Source of the DNA: Siccibacter colletis
Lineage (GTDB): Bacteria; Pseudomonadota; Gammaproteobacteria; Enterobacterales; Enterobacteriaceae
Direction: 5' to 3'
DNA length: 64,000 nt
Assembly: GCF_000696575.1 (NCBI RefSeq)
Contig: NZ_JMSQ01000005.1
Coordinates: forward strand, 124,001-188,000
The notes beneath the pieces were generated by a model. The model ran no database searches, had not been told where the DNA came from, and was given only the letters and a program-made list of their open reading frames with translations. Within the stretch, counting starts at the first letter, position 1. Each line of letters starts with the position of its first letter. This document shows, piece after piece, positions 1 through 7,347 of this stretch. A program made the position numbers and the translations under genes.

Positions 1-1478
1 CGACCACGCTGCTGGCGCAGCAGCACTTCGATAACTTCCGTGACCGCTTCGCCAACTGGCCGGTGCGCATTGAGCTGCTGTCGCGTTTTCGCAGCGCCAA
101 AGAGCAGGCGCAGGTGCTGGAGCAGGCTGCTGACGGCAAGGTCGATATTCTTATCGGCACCCACAAGCTGCTGCAGAGCGATGTGAAGATGAAGGATCTG
201 GGGCTGCTGATCGTCGATGAGGAGCACCGCTTCGGTGTGCGCCACAAGGAGCGGATCAAGGCGATGCGCGCCGATGTGGATATCCTCACCCTCACCGCCA
301 CGCCGATCCCGCGTACCCTTAACATGGCGATGAGCGGCATGCGCGATCTGTCGATTATCGCTACCCCGCCGGCTCGCCGTCTGGCGGTAAAAACCTTCGT
401 GCGCGAGTACGATAACCTGGTGGTGCGCGAAGCGATCCTGCGTGAGGTGCTGCGTGGCGGTCAGGTCTACTACCTGTTTAACGACGTGGAAAACATCCAG
501 AAAGCCGCCGAGCGGCTGGCGACGCTGGTGCCGGAAGCGCGTATCGCTATCGGTCACGGCCAGATGCGCGAGCGCGAGCTGGAGCGGGTGATGAATGATT
601 TCCACCACCAGCGCTTTAACGTGCTGGTGTGTACCACCATCATCGAAACCGGAATCGATATCCCGACCGCTAACACCATTATCATTGAGCGCGCCGACCA
701 CTTCGGGCTGGCGCAGCTCCACCAGCTGCGCGGGCGCGTCGGACGCTCACACCACCAGGCGTACGCCTGGCTGCTGACGCCGCATCCGAAAGCGATGACC
801 AGCGATGCCAAAAAACGCCTTGAGGCCATCGCCTCGCTGGAAGATCTCGGTGCGGGCTTTGCGCTGGCGACCCATGACCTCGAAATTCGCGGTGCCGGTG
901 AGCTGTTGGGTGAGGATCAGAGCGGTCAGATGGAAACCATCGGCTTCTCGCTCTATATGGAGCTGCTGGAAAATGCGGTCGACGCGCTGAAAGAGGGCCG
1001 CGAGCCGTCGCTTGAGGATCTCACCAGCAGCCAGACTGAAGTGGAGCTGCGGATGCCGGCCCTGCTGCCGGAGGACTTCATTCCCGACGTCAATACGCGC
1101 CTGTCGTTCTACAAGCGCATCGCCAGTGCGAAGCAGCCTGCGGAGCTGGAGGAGCTGAAGGTGGAGCTGATCGACCGCTTCGGGCTGTTGCCGGACGCGG
1201 CGCGCAACCTGCTGGATATCGCCCATTTGCGGTTGCAGGCCCAGCAGCTTGGCGTACGGAAGATCGAGGGCAATGAGAAAGGCGGCATCATTGAGTTCGC
1301 GGAGAAAAACCATGTCGATCCGGTGTGGCTGATCGGTCTGTTGCAGAAGCAGCCGCAGCATTTCCGCCTCGACGGCCCGACCCGTCTGCGCTTTATGCAG
1401 GATCTGAGCGAGCGTAAAACCCGCATGGAGTGGGTACGTAACTTTATGAACCAGCTGGCGGAAAACCGCGCCGCGTAA
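1..1478 (+). CDS. mfd: Transcription-repair coupling factor Mfd, C-terminal part (5' end outside window)
   Basis: Mfd is the ATP-driven translocase that removes stalled RNA polymerase from DNA and recruits UvrA. The reading frame is already open at base 3 and continues to the stop at 1478, giving about 491 codons, roughly the last 40% of the 1148-residue E. coli protein. The superfamily 2 motor is visible: the DEEHRFG Walker B box, the TLTATPIPRTL motif, and the second RecA-like lobe with TTIIETGIDIP and QLRGRVGRS. The last ~200 residues are the D7 domain. The internal GTG at 63 is not a real start because the upstream codons also match Mfd. Intact as far as it can be seen. Confidence 0.97.
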   Translation, partial: TTLLAQQHFDNFRDRFANWPVRIELLSRFRSAKEQAQVLEQAADGKVDILIGTHKLLQSDVKMKDLGLLIVDEEHRFGVRHKERIKAMRADVDILTLTATPIPRTLNMAMSGMRDLSIIATPPARRLAVKTFVREYDNLVVREAILREVLRGGQVYYLFNDVENIQKAAERLATLVPEARIAIGHGQMRERELERVMNDFHHQRFNVLVCTTIIETGIDIPTANTIIIERADHFGLAQLHQLRGRVGRSHHQAYAWLLTPHPKAMTSDAKKRLEAIASLEDLGAGFALATHDLEIRGAGELLGEDQSGQMETIGFSLYMELLENAVDALKEGREPSLEDLTSSQTEVELRMPALLPEDFIPDVNTRLSFYKRIASAKQPAELEELKVELIDRFGLLPDAARNLLDIAHLRLQAQQLGVRKIEGNEKGGIIEFAEKNHVDPVWLIGLLQKQPQHFRLDGPTRLRFMQDLSERKTRMEWVRNFMNQLAENRAA

Positions 1479-1621
1479 CCTGATGTGCACCCGTTCTGCG
1501 GGTGCGCTGCTTCACCTTTACAAACCCTTTCAAAGCGCCTGGATTTCCCTACACGGGCACCCGCCATAATTTATCTTCTATAAACAATAATTAAGCCCAA
1601 TCTTTCTGGGAGATAAGGGTC

Positions 1622-2593
1622 ATGATGAAAACTGTGCGATCGTCACACTGGCTGGCGACATTAACCCTGGCCGCGGTAGTAGCCTTAAGCGCCCTGCCCG
1701 CCCGGGCCAATACCTGGCCGCTGCCGCCAACCGGAAGCCGTCTGGTGGGAGAAAATGCTTATCACGTGGTGGAAAACGATGGCGGCTCGCTGGAAGCGAT
1801 TGCCAAAAAATATAACGTCGGTTTTCTGGCGCTGCTGCAGGCCAACCCCGGCGTTGACCCCTATGTGCCGCGTGCCGGTAGCGTGCTGACCATTCCGTTA
1901 CAGACGCTGCTGCCGGACGTGCCGCGCGAAGGGATTGTGATTAACCTCTCCGAGCTGCGCCTCTATTACTATCCGCCGGGCAGTAATCAGGTGACCGTCT
2001 ACCCTATCGGCATCGGCCAGCTCGACAGCGACACGCTGACGCCAACCATGGTCACCACCATCTCGGACAAGCGCGCTAACCCGACCTGGACGCCGACCGC
2101 GAACATTCGCGCCCGCTATAAAGCGAAAGGCATCGATCTGCCCGCCGTGGTTCCCGCCGGGCCGGATAACCCGATGGGGCACCACGCTATCCGTCTGGCG
2201 GCTTACGGCGGCGTCTACCTGATCCACGGCACCAATGCCGACTTCGGTATCGGGATGCGCGTCAGCTCGGGCTGCATTCGTCTGCGCGACGGCGATATTG
2301 CCGCCCTGTTCAGCGCGGTGAAACCGGGCACGAAGGTCAACATCATTAATACGCCGATTAAAGCGTCCGTAGAGCCGGATGGACGTCGCCTGGTGGAAGT
2401 GCATCAGCCGCTGTCGAAAACGCTGGAAGACGATCCGAAGACGCTGCCGATCGTGCTTAATGCGGCGATGACAGCCTTTAAAGACGATGCGGCCACCGAC
2501 GCTGCGACCATGGAACATGCCATGGAGGTGCGCTCAGGGATGCCGGCCGACGTTGCTGCCCACCACCCGGAAAGCCCTGACCAGACGATTTGA
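1622..2593 (+). CDS. ldtC: L,D-transpeptidase LdtC (YcfS), attaches Braun lipoprotein to peptidoglycan
   Basis: Periplasmic enzyme of 323 aa. Residues 1-29 form a signal peptide ending ARA, with cleavage likely before Asn30. A LysM peptidoglycan-binding domain follows at about 45-91 and a YkuD catalytic domain at about 100-235. The active-site motif SSGCIRLRD places the nucleophile at Cys218, with the family His in the LIHGTN segment upstream. By homology it links the lipoprotein Lpp C-terminal lysine to meso-diaminopimelate. Start: ATG 1622 behind GGAGATAAGG, with ATG 1625 as an alternative one codon later. E. coli has ycfT between mfd and this gene; here only 143 bases separate them. It ends at a strong terminator shared with bhsA. 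Confidence 0.95.
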   Translation: MMKTVRSSHWLATLTLAAVVALSALPARANTWPLPPTGSRLVGENAYHVVENDGGSLEAIAKKYNVGFLALLQANPGVDPYVPRAGSVLTIPLQTLLPDVPREGIVINLSELRLYYYPPGSNQVTVYPIGIGQLDSDTLTPTMVTTISDKRANPTWTPTANIRARYKAKGIDLPAVVPAGPDNPMGHHAIRLAAYGGVYLIHGTNADFGIGMRVSSGCIRLRDGDIAALFSAVKPGTKVNIINTPIKASVEPDGRRLVEVHQPLSKTLEDDPKTLPIVLNAAMTAFKDDAATDAATMEHAMEVRSGMPADVAAHHPESPDQTI

Positions 2594-2604
2594 GCCTGAC
2601 AACA

Positions 2605-2632
2605 AAAAAGCCCTGCGATCGCAGGGCTTTTT
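2605..2632. terminator. Bidirectional terminator between ldtC and bhsA
   Basis: Perfect palindromic stem AGCCCTGCGATCGCAGGGCT (2609-2628) flanked by A-run and T-run, so it can terminate ldtC on the plus strand and the convergent bhsA on the minus strand. Confidence 0.9.
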
Positions 2633-2659
2633 TTCACGCATAACCAGCGGGTGGATTAC

Positions 2660-2917
2660 TTATTTATAGATAACCGCGGTGCCATGCAGGGTGTTCGGAC
2701 CGGTCACAGAGGTGATGCGGAAGGAGCTTGCGCCCATCTCTTCAGCTTTCTGCGCCAGCTGATCTTCCAGTGAACCCAGGTTAGTCCCTGCGGTTGCGGA
2801 AATGGTGCCAACCGCCTGCTGATTCGCCGGGGTGGACTGAACTTCTACCGCAGCGAAGCTTGCGAAAGAAAGTGAACTTAACAGCGCGGCAGTAAACAAA
2901 GCAGTAATGGTTTTCAT
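2660..2917 (-). CDS. bhsA: Stress-response outer-membrane protein BhsA (YcfR), DUF1471/YhcN family
   Basis: Small secreted protein of 85 aa. Residues 1-22 are a signal peptide ending SFA-A, and the remaining ~60 residues are one DUF1471 domain (VGTISATAGTNLGSLEDQL ... ASSFRITSV). In E. coli it is induced by copper, acid, peroxide and other stresses, lowers copper permeability of the outer membrane and affects biofilm formation. The gene for its TetR repressor, comR, is divergent, as in E. coli. The intergenic region holds a perfect 14-base palindrome and a perfect CRP-type core (listed separately). Length and start agree with the family. Confidence 0.93.
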   Translation of the reverse strand: MKTITALFTAALLSSLSFASFAAVEVQSTPANQQAVGTISATAGTNLGSLEDQLAQKAEEMGASSFRITSVTGPNTLHGTAVIYK

Positions 2918-2950
2918 GTGTGTGACCCTTTTTGCAGATGAAAGAATGTC

Positions 2951-2964
2951 GTTAATTAATTAAC
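2951..2964. promoter_or_regulatory. 14-base perfect palindrome in bhsA leader, candidate ComR operator
   Basis: GTTAATTAATTAAC is its own reverse complement and lies 34 bases before the bhsA start, where a TetR-type repressor would block transcription. Assignment to ComR is inference from position only. Confidence 0.35.
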
Positions 2965-2990
2965 TTAACGATCGATAAACAAATGATAGA

Positions 2991-3006
2991 TGTGATCGTG
3001 GTCACA
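2991..3006. promoter_or_regulatory. Perfect CRP-type site TGTGA-N6-TCACA between bhsA and comR
   Basis: TGTGATCGTGGTCACA matches both CRP half sites at all ten conserved positions. It lies about 74 bases before the bhsA start codon and 155 before comR, so it could serve either promoter. The match is seen directly; function is inferred. Confidence 0.65.
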
Positions 3007-3160
3007 CGTCAACCTAATTTTATAACGAACATTAATTAAATTTAAAAAGATAATTTATTCATATAGATAGCGCTCAATTATTTTCCGGAATTGAGGCTGG
3101 AACCGGACGGATAAACTTGCAATAATGAATGACACATCATCAACAGGGGTTAACGGCACT

Positions 3161-3808
3161 ATGAATACAGACGCACCACAATGCGCAAAAAAAAGCCGTG
3201 GCCGACCAAAAGTGTTCGACAGGGAAGCCGCGCTTGATAAGGCCATGACACTCTTCTGGCAGCACGGCTACGAAGCGACGTCGCTCTCAGACCTCGTGGA
3301 AGCGACCGGGGCGAAAGCGCCGACGCTGTATGCCGAGTTCACCAATAAAGAGGGGCTGTTCCGCGCGGTACTCGACCGCTACATCGCCCGCTTTGCCGCA
3401 AGGCAGGAAGCCGAGCTGTTCGGCAGTGATAAAACGCTGGCGCAGGCGCTGGCTGATTATTTCTCGGCGGTCGCGAGCTGCTTTACCAGCAACGATACGC
3501 CGGCGGGCTGCTTTATCATCACCACTTCAGCAGGGCTGGCCGCCTCGTCTGAGCAGGTCGCCTGTACCATTAAGGCACGTCACGCGATGCAGGAGCAGAC
3601 GCTGGTGCGTTTCCTCGATGAGCGCCAGCAGCGAGGTGAGCTACCCGGCGACTGCGACACCCAGGGGCTGGCACGCTATTTAGCCTGCCTGCTGCAGGGC
3701 ATGTCGGTCAGCGCCCGCGAAGGCGCCTGTTTCGATACCCTGCATAAGGTCGCTGACACGACACTGCATATTCTGCCCGAGCTGATCCAGGCTTACCGCC
3801 CGCGTTAA
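3161..3808 (+). CDS. comR: TetR-family copper-responsive repressor ComR (YcfQ)
   Basis: Represses bhsA; in E. coli copper relieves the repression. 215 aa. The N-terminal helix-turn-helix is at about 11-60 (KKSRGRPKVFDREAALDKAM, then ATSLSDLVEATGAKAPTLYAEFTNKEGLF), followed by a helical ligand domain with several cysteines (for example the PAGCF and REGACF segments). I take ATG 3161 as the start because MNTDAPQCAKKSRGRPK aligns with the E. coli start and AGGGG lies before it. ATG 3125 would add 12 residues and is less likely. Divergent from bhsA; followed by its own terminator. Confidence 0.92.
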   Translation: MNTDAPQCAKKSRGRPKVFDREAALDKAMTLFWQHGYEATSLSDLVEATGAKAPTLYAEFTNKEGLFRAVLDRYIARFAARQEAELFGSDKTLAQALADYFSAVASCFTSNDTPAGCFIITTSAGLAASSEQVACTIKARHAMQEQTLVRFLDERQQRGELPGDCDTQGLARYLACLLQGMSVSAREGACFDTLHKVADTTLHILPELIQAYRPR

Positions 3809-3849
3809 CCCTGTAGTCATCAGGGAATTGATAATCTGAAGTTATCTTT

Positions 3850-3878
3850 CGTGCTCCGCTACCGGAGCACGAATTTTT
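3850..3878 (+). terminator. Terminator of comR
   Basis: Stem CGTGCTCCG / CGGAGCACG with a CTAC loop, followed by AATTTTTT, 42 bases after the comR stop. Confidence 0.85.
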
Positions 3879-3879
3879 T

Positions 3880-4189
3880 GTGCCCTTTCTGCTTTTGCCC
3901 GCAAACCCGCCTCTGGACTGGCTCCAGTCTATTGATAGTCTAAGGCTATCTCAATAATCGCTAAAACCTATTAAATATATTTTGATGGTTAACTATGCTT
4001 TTAAGCAGCTGATGATTATTTCACTGCTAACGAATCATTATTCAGGATGAGACAGGAAGAATATCGTCGGGAAGACGAGATTAACCGCAGCAAGGGCACC
4101 TGAAGTTCCGGGTCTGGCGGTGCTTAAGCCTTTCATTACGGACAACAAGGTTTGCAGTTTGACTATTCACATGCAGAAGGATTATGGAA
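3880..4189 (+). other. AT-rich 310-base spacer, possible structured leader of the small gene at 4190
   Basis: No listed gene. It holds an imperfect inverted repeat TTGATAG...CTATCTCAA (about 3932-3954), a short hairpin TCGTC-GGGAA-GACGA (4064-4078), and a longer possible stem GCACC...GGTGC (about 4096-4123). Base composition is clearly more AT-rich than the neighbours. It may carry the promoter and 5' UTR of the downstream small gene; I could not settle on a promoter. Confidence 0.35.
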
Positions 4190-4339
4190 ATGATTATGCT
4201 ATTACCATTATTTAAGGTGTTAATAGTAATAACATTGTTATTTGGACTCTGGTTGTTATGTGGTGGTTCAGTGATTTTTGCCTTTATTTCTGTTCTGATC
4301 ACCGGATGCCTGCTTTTCCGCCAGCACAGTCTGATTTAA
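4190..4339 (+). CDS. Small hydrophobic membrane protein, 49 aa, unrecognised
   Basis: Translation gives a 49-residue protein starting MIMLLPLFKVLIVITLLFGL and ending CLLFRQHSLI. Nearly all of residues 3-42 are hydrophobic, enough for one long or two short membrane helices hinged at CGGS; the C-terminus carries an Arg-Gln-His tail. An AGAAGGA Shine-Dalgarno (4175-4181) sits 8 bases before ATG 4190, an ideal spacing. ATG 4184 (51 aa) and ATG 4196 are in-frame alternatives. A strong terminator follows 26 bases after the stop, as expected for a separate transcription unit. I do not recognise a family. Size and composition resemble small stress or regulatory membrane proteins and type I toxins, but there is no sequence match I can name. 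It lies between comR and ycfJ. Confidence 0.6.
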   Translation: MIMLLPLFKVLIVITLLFGLWLLCGGSVIFAFISVLITGCLLFRQHSLI

Positions 4340-4364
4340 ACGGCGCACTTTGGCCGCAGAGTGC

Positions 4365-4413
4365 AAAAACCCTTACGTCTGCCGCACCGGCATCCAGGCG
4401 TAAGGGTTTTTCT
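4365..4413 (+). terminator. Terminator downstream of the small membrane-protein gene
   Basis: 13-base inverted repeat AAAAACCCTTACG / CGTAAGGGTTTTT (4365-4377 and 4399-4411) with a small internal hairpin TGCCG-CAC-CGGCA in its loop, ending in a T-run. The nearest plus-strand gene upstream is the 49-aa ORF. Confidence 0.85.
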
Positions 4414-4420
4414 TTATGCA

Positions 4421-4456
4421 TAAAAAACGCCCCGCAGCCTGAGCGACAGAGGGGCG
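4421..4456 (-). terminator. Terminator of ycfJ
   Basis: On the minus strand CGCCCC...GGGGCG (4451-4456 and 4428-4433) is followed by TTTTTT, 22 bases after the ycfJ stop. Confidence 0.8.
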
Positions 4457-4477
4457 AATGCAGAGAACGTCTTTTTT

Positions 4478-5017
4478 TTACGCTTTTTTATTCAGGATCA
4501 ACTGACCATTGCTGTCGAGCGGGATCTGCGAACCGGGATCGTTATCCATGCGGATTTTGCCCTGCTGTTCGCCAATGCGGTAGGTCACATCGTAACCCAG
4601 CATTTTTTCTGACTTGTCATAGACGGTTTTGCAGCGCTGCTGGGTGCTGGTGTAGGTGTCGCCTTCCTGCAGCGCGCCCTGCACCTGGTTACCGGCATAG
4701 CCGCCCCCCAGCGCACCGACCACGGTTGCCACATCTTTGCCGCGGCCACCACCGAACTGATGACCAATCACCCCGCCCGCGACGGCGCCCAGCACGGAAC
4801 CCGCAATACGGTGCTCATCCTGCACCGGGCGGCGATGGGTGACGGTGACGTTGCGGCACTCCTGACGCGGCGTCTTCACGGTCTCTTTGATTGGCGTGGC
4901 GGAAACCACCTGCGCATACTGCGGCGAACGGTCAAACACATTCAGGCTGGCGACCGCAGCCACCCCCAGTGCGGCGGCTACGCCGATGCCGATACCGGCT
5001 AACATTGATTTATTCAC
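4478..5017 (-). CDS. ycfJ: YcfJ, glycine-zipper envelope protein
   Basis: Protein of 179 aa, function not established. An N-terminal hydrophobic segment (about 5-26) acts as a membrane anchor or uncleaved signal. The middle (about 70-115) is a glycine-zipper 2TM domain (GSVLGAVAGGVIGHQF ... VGALGGGYAGNQVQG) like those of Rickettsia 17-kDa antigen/SlyB-type envelope proteins. The C-terminal part, about 60 residues, is polar and contains two cysteines (with one earlier in QECRN). It starts with GTG at 5017, preceded by a consensus AGGAGG (5025-5030) at 7 bases, so the rare start codon is well supported. Monocistronic: its own terminator follows, and ndh is 190 bases upstream on the same strand. 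Confidence 0.9.
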   Translation of the reverse strand: MNKSMLAGIGIGVAAALGVAAVASLNVFDRSPQYAQVVSATPIKETVKTPRQECRNVTVTHRRPVQDEHRIAGSVLGAVAGGVIGHQFGGGRGKDVATVVGALGGGYAGNQVQGALQEGDTYTSTQQRCKTVYDKSEKMLGYDVTYRIGEQQGKIRMDNDPGSQIPLDSNGQLILNKKA

Positions 5018-5175
5018 AACAGAACCTCCTGCTTGCGCTAATGGTCATCATTCTGCAACCGACAGGGTGTAGTGGCAAATAAGAAACAGGCGTAAAAATG
5101 CGAGAATATGTGGAAAAAGACGCGTTTAGGAGAACTCCTATGCGTTACAGCTGTCCAGGCGGGATTTTGTGCTTT

Positions 5176-5203
5176 AAGCCCTGCCCTTTGCAGGACAGGG
5201 CTT
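5176..5203 (-). terminator. Hairpin after ndh
   Basis: AAGCCCTG...CAGGGCTT inverted repeat directly after the ndh stop. The T-run after it on the minus strand is poor, so termination may be weak or need help. Confidence 0.5.
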
Positions 5204-5208
5204 ATCGG

Positions 5209-6513
5209 TCAGTGCAGCTTGAGTCGCGGACGGATCACGCGGTTGATGCTGCCAACCAGCATCATCAGACCGGTTTTCATGTAACCGTGCAGCGCGATCT
5301 GATGCATACGGTAGAGCGAGATGTAGACGATACGCGCCATCCGCCCTTCCACCATCATTGAACCGCGCATCAGGTTACCCATCAGGCTGCCAACGGTAGA
5401 GAACTTCGAGAGCGACACCAGCGAGCCGTGGTCTTTATAGACGTAAGACTTCAGCGGCTTGCCTTTGAGCTGCGCCAGGATATTGGCCTGAGCGCAGGAC
5501 GCCATCTGGTGTGCAGCCTGCGCACGCGGCGGCACGAAGCCACCTTCCGGACGGGCGCAGGAGGCGCAGTCACCAATCGCGAAGATATCCGCATCGCGGG
5601 TCGTCTGCAGCGTCGGCTCCACCACCAGCTGATTGATACGGTTGGTTTCCAGGCCGCCAATCTCTTTCATAAAGTCCGGGGCTTTGATACCCGCCGCCCA
5701 CACCATCAGATCGGCTTTAATGTACTCGCCCTCTTTGGTGTTAAGGCCACCTTCATCCGCGCTGGTCACCATGGTATTGGTCAGTACGCGCACGCCCAGC
5801 TTGGTCAGCTCGTTATGCGCGGCGCTGGAGATACGCGGCGGCAACGCCGGCAGGATACGCTCGCCCGCTTCCACCAGCGTCACGTTTAGCGCCTCGTTGG
5901 TCAGCCCTTTGTAGCCGTAGCTGTGCAGCTGTTTTACCGCGTTGTGCAGCTCTGCCGACAGCTCCACCCCGGTGGCCCCACCGCCGACGATAGCAATGTT
6001 GACTTTGCCGCTCGCGCCGAGGTTAGCCGAGTACTTCAGGAACAGGTTGAGCATCTCCTGATGGAAGCGGCGCGCCTGGTGTGGGTTATCGAGGAAAATG
6101 CAGTGCTCTTTCACGCCCGGCGTGTTGAAGTCGTTGGAGGTACTTCCCAGCGCCATAACCAGCGTGTCGTATGGGATTTTGCGTTCGGCGACCAGCAGTT
6201 CACCCTTCTCATCGCGCAGTTCGGCGATGGTGAGGGTTTTGCTTTCGCGATTGATGTCCACGACGGAACCGAGCTGGAACTGGAAGTGGTGATTGCGGGC
6301 ATGCGCCAGATAGCTCAGCGCGTCCACGCCTTCATCCAGCGAACCGGTCGCCACTTCGTGCAGCAGCGGTTTCCACAGGTGGCTGTGGTTGCGATCCACC
6401 AGCGTGACTTTGGCTTTTTTACCGCGACCGAGCTTATGCCCGAGCTGGGTTGCCAGCTCCAGCCCGCCGGCACCGCCGCCAACAATGACGATCTTTTTTA
6501 ATGGCGTAGTCAA
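5209..6513 (-). CDS. ndh: NADH:quinone oxidoreductase II (NDH-2)
   Basis: Single-subunit, non-proton-pumping respiratory dehydrogenase that passes electrons from NADH to ubiquinone at the inner face of the cytoplasmic membrane. 434 aa. The FAD-binding Rossmann motif [14 protein letters not shown] is near residue 12 and the NADH-binding motif [14 protein letters not shown] near 175. The C-terminal ~60 residues ([32 protein letters not shown] region) form the amphipathic membrane-binding end. The E. coli gene starts at a UUG codon; here the same TTG (6513) is preceded at once by an in-frame ATG (6516). The GGGGG Shine-Dalgarno is spaced better for TTG, so I follow homology. PdhR- and FNR-like sites lie upstream. 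Confidence 0.96.
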   Translation of the reverse strand: MTTPLKKIVIVGGGAGGLELATQLGHKLGRGKKAKVTLVDRNHSHLWKPLLHEVATGSLDEGVDALSYLAHARNHHFQFQLGSVVDINRESKTLTIAELRDEKGELLVAERKIPYDTLVMALGSTSNDFNTPGVKEHCIFLDNPHQARRFHQEMLNLFLKYSANLGASGKVNIAIVGGGATGVELSAELHNAVKQLHSYGYKGLTNEALNVTLVEAGERILPALPPRISSAAHNELTKLGVRVLTNTMVTSADEGGLNTKEGEYIKADLMVWAAGIKAPDFMKEIGGLETNRINQLVVEPTLQTTRDADIFAIGDCASCARPEGGFVPPRAQAAHQMASCAQANILAQLKGKPLKSYVYKDHGSLVSLSKFSTVGSLMGNLMRGSMMVEGRMARIVYISLYRMHQIALHGYMKTGLMMLVGSINRVIRPRLKLH

Positions 6514-6631
6514 CATGACCCCCTAAAATATTAACCAATTGTTAAGTTAAAGTTATAAAAATAACCCTGAATTAACAATGGTTTAGATACCTTAAATTTG
6601 TTAACACCGTTGAGAATAGCACGTCAGGTGC

Positions 6632-6646
6632 ATTGGTCATACCAAA
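6632..6646 (-). promoter_or_regulatory. PdhR-type operator upstream of ndh
   Basis: ATTGGT-CAT-ACCAA matches the PdhR box ATTGGTNNNACCAAT except for one inserted A after ACCAA. PdhR, the pyruvate sensor, is known to repress ndh in E. coli. Confidence 0.65.
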
Positions 6647-6647
6647 T

Positions 6648-6661
6648 TTGACGTGCATCAA
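6648..6661 (-). promoter_or_regulatory. FNR-type site upstream of ndh
   Basis: TTGAC-GTGC-ATCAA matches the FNR consensus TTGAT-N4-ATCAA at 9 of 10 positions. ndh is a classic FNR-repressed gene under anaerobiosis. It abuts the PdhR-like box. Confidence 0.7.
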
Positions 6662-6713
6662 TAATTATCGCTTAAAAGATAGACAGTAGACTAAAAAGGA
6701 GTTTCTGAGAGGC

Positions 6714-6748
6714 AAAAAAAGAAACGGGCCAGCGCAGGTCTGACCCGC
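6714..6748 (-). terminator. Terminator of the hinT-ycfP operon
   Basis: Minus-strand stem GCGGGTCAG...CTGGCCCGT (with one G-T pair) followed by TTCTTTTTTT, 20 bases past the ycfP stop. Confidence 0.8.
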
Positions 6749-6766
6749 TGTTGATCACGCCAGGCC

Positions 6767-7309
6767 TTAGCCCAGGGTTTTGAACGCCTTAATACGCTGC
6801 AGATGGGGTGAGATATTCTTGAACTTGTGGCCCTGCTCCTCATCCCAGACAATTTCATAGTAGTGGTGCAGCAGCGAGGCGGTGCGCTGACTGTCGAGCG
6901 CCTCATCCTGACGCGAAAGGATGGTCAGGCAGCGATCGCGGTTCTTTTCGCGGAAGTTTTCCACGCACTTGGTCGCGATATCGAGATACTCCTCCGGACG
7001 GTCGATCTTGCCCTCCATATTTTCCTCAGGAAACAGGTTCGGGTTGAAGATCACCTGGCGCATGTCGCACAGAAAGCCGATGCGTTCGGCCCAGAAACCG
7101 CCCAGCCCGACGCCGCAGATCAGCGGGCGATCGTCGACATTGAGCTGAAGCATTTTGTCCACTTCACGCAACAGGTGCTGCATATCGTGCTTCGGGTGCC
7201 GGGTGCTGTAGCTGATAAGCCGCACGTCAGGATCAATGAACTGCAGCTGCAGCACTTTCTCGTGGTTACCGGGGCTGTTCGAGTCGAAACCGTGTAAGTA
7301 GATAATCAT
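6767..7309 (-). CDS. ycfP: YcfP, alpha/beta-hydrolase-fold protein (UPF0227)
   Basis: 180 aa, the usual length of the family. It opens with a hydrolase-like [14 protein letters not shown] segment (oxyanion-hole region). The nucleophile elbow reads GVGLGG where GxSxG is expected, so the catalytic serine is absent, as I recall it also is in E. coli YcfP. A His near the C-terminus (EQGHKF) is kept. The true activity is unknown; the protein may be a non-catalytic hydrolase fold. Last gene of the hinT-ycfL-lpoB-thiK-nagZ-ycfP operon, 38 bases after nagZ, and always beside the muropeptide-recycling gene nagZ in enterobacteria. Confidence 0.9.
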   Translation of the reverse strand: MIIYLHGFDSNSPGNHEKVLQLQFIDPDVRLISYSTRHPKHDMQHLLREVDKMLQLNVDDRPLICGVGLGGFWAERIGFLCDMRQVIFNPNLFPEENMEGKIDRPEEYLDIATKCVENFREKNRDRCLTILSRQDEALDSQRTASLLHHYYEIVWDEEQGHKFKNISPHLQRIKAFKTLG

Positions 7310-7347
7310 CGCTTCCTCACCATATCAACCGGGCCGTCAGGCAGGTT

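Noticed and set aside
4081-4302. 73-codon minus-strand ORF opposite the small membrane-protein gene
   Set aside because: Low-complexity Asn/Ile-rich translation of AT-rich DNA; the plus-strand frame has far better signals.
4258-4842. 194-codon plus-strand ORF
   Set aside because: It crosses two terminators and then shadows ycfJ; the translation is Arg/Cys/Pro-rich as expected for an antisense frame.
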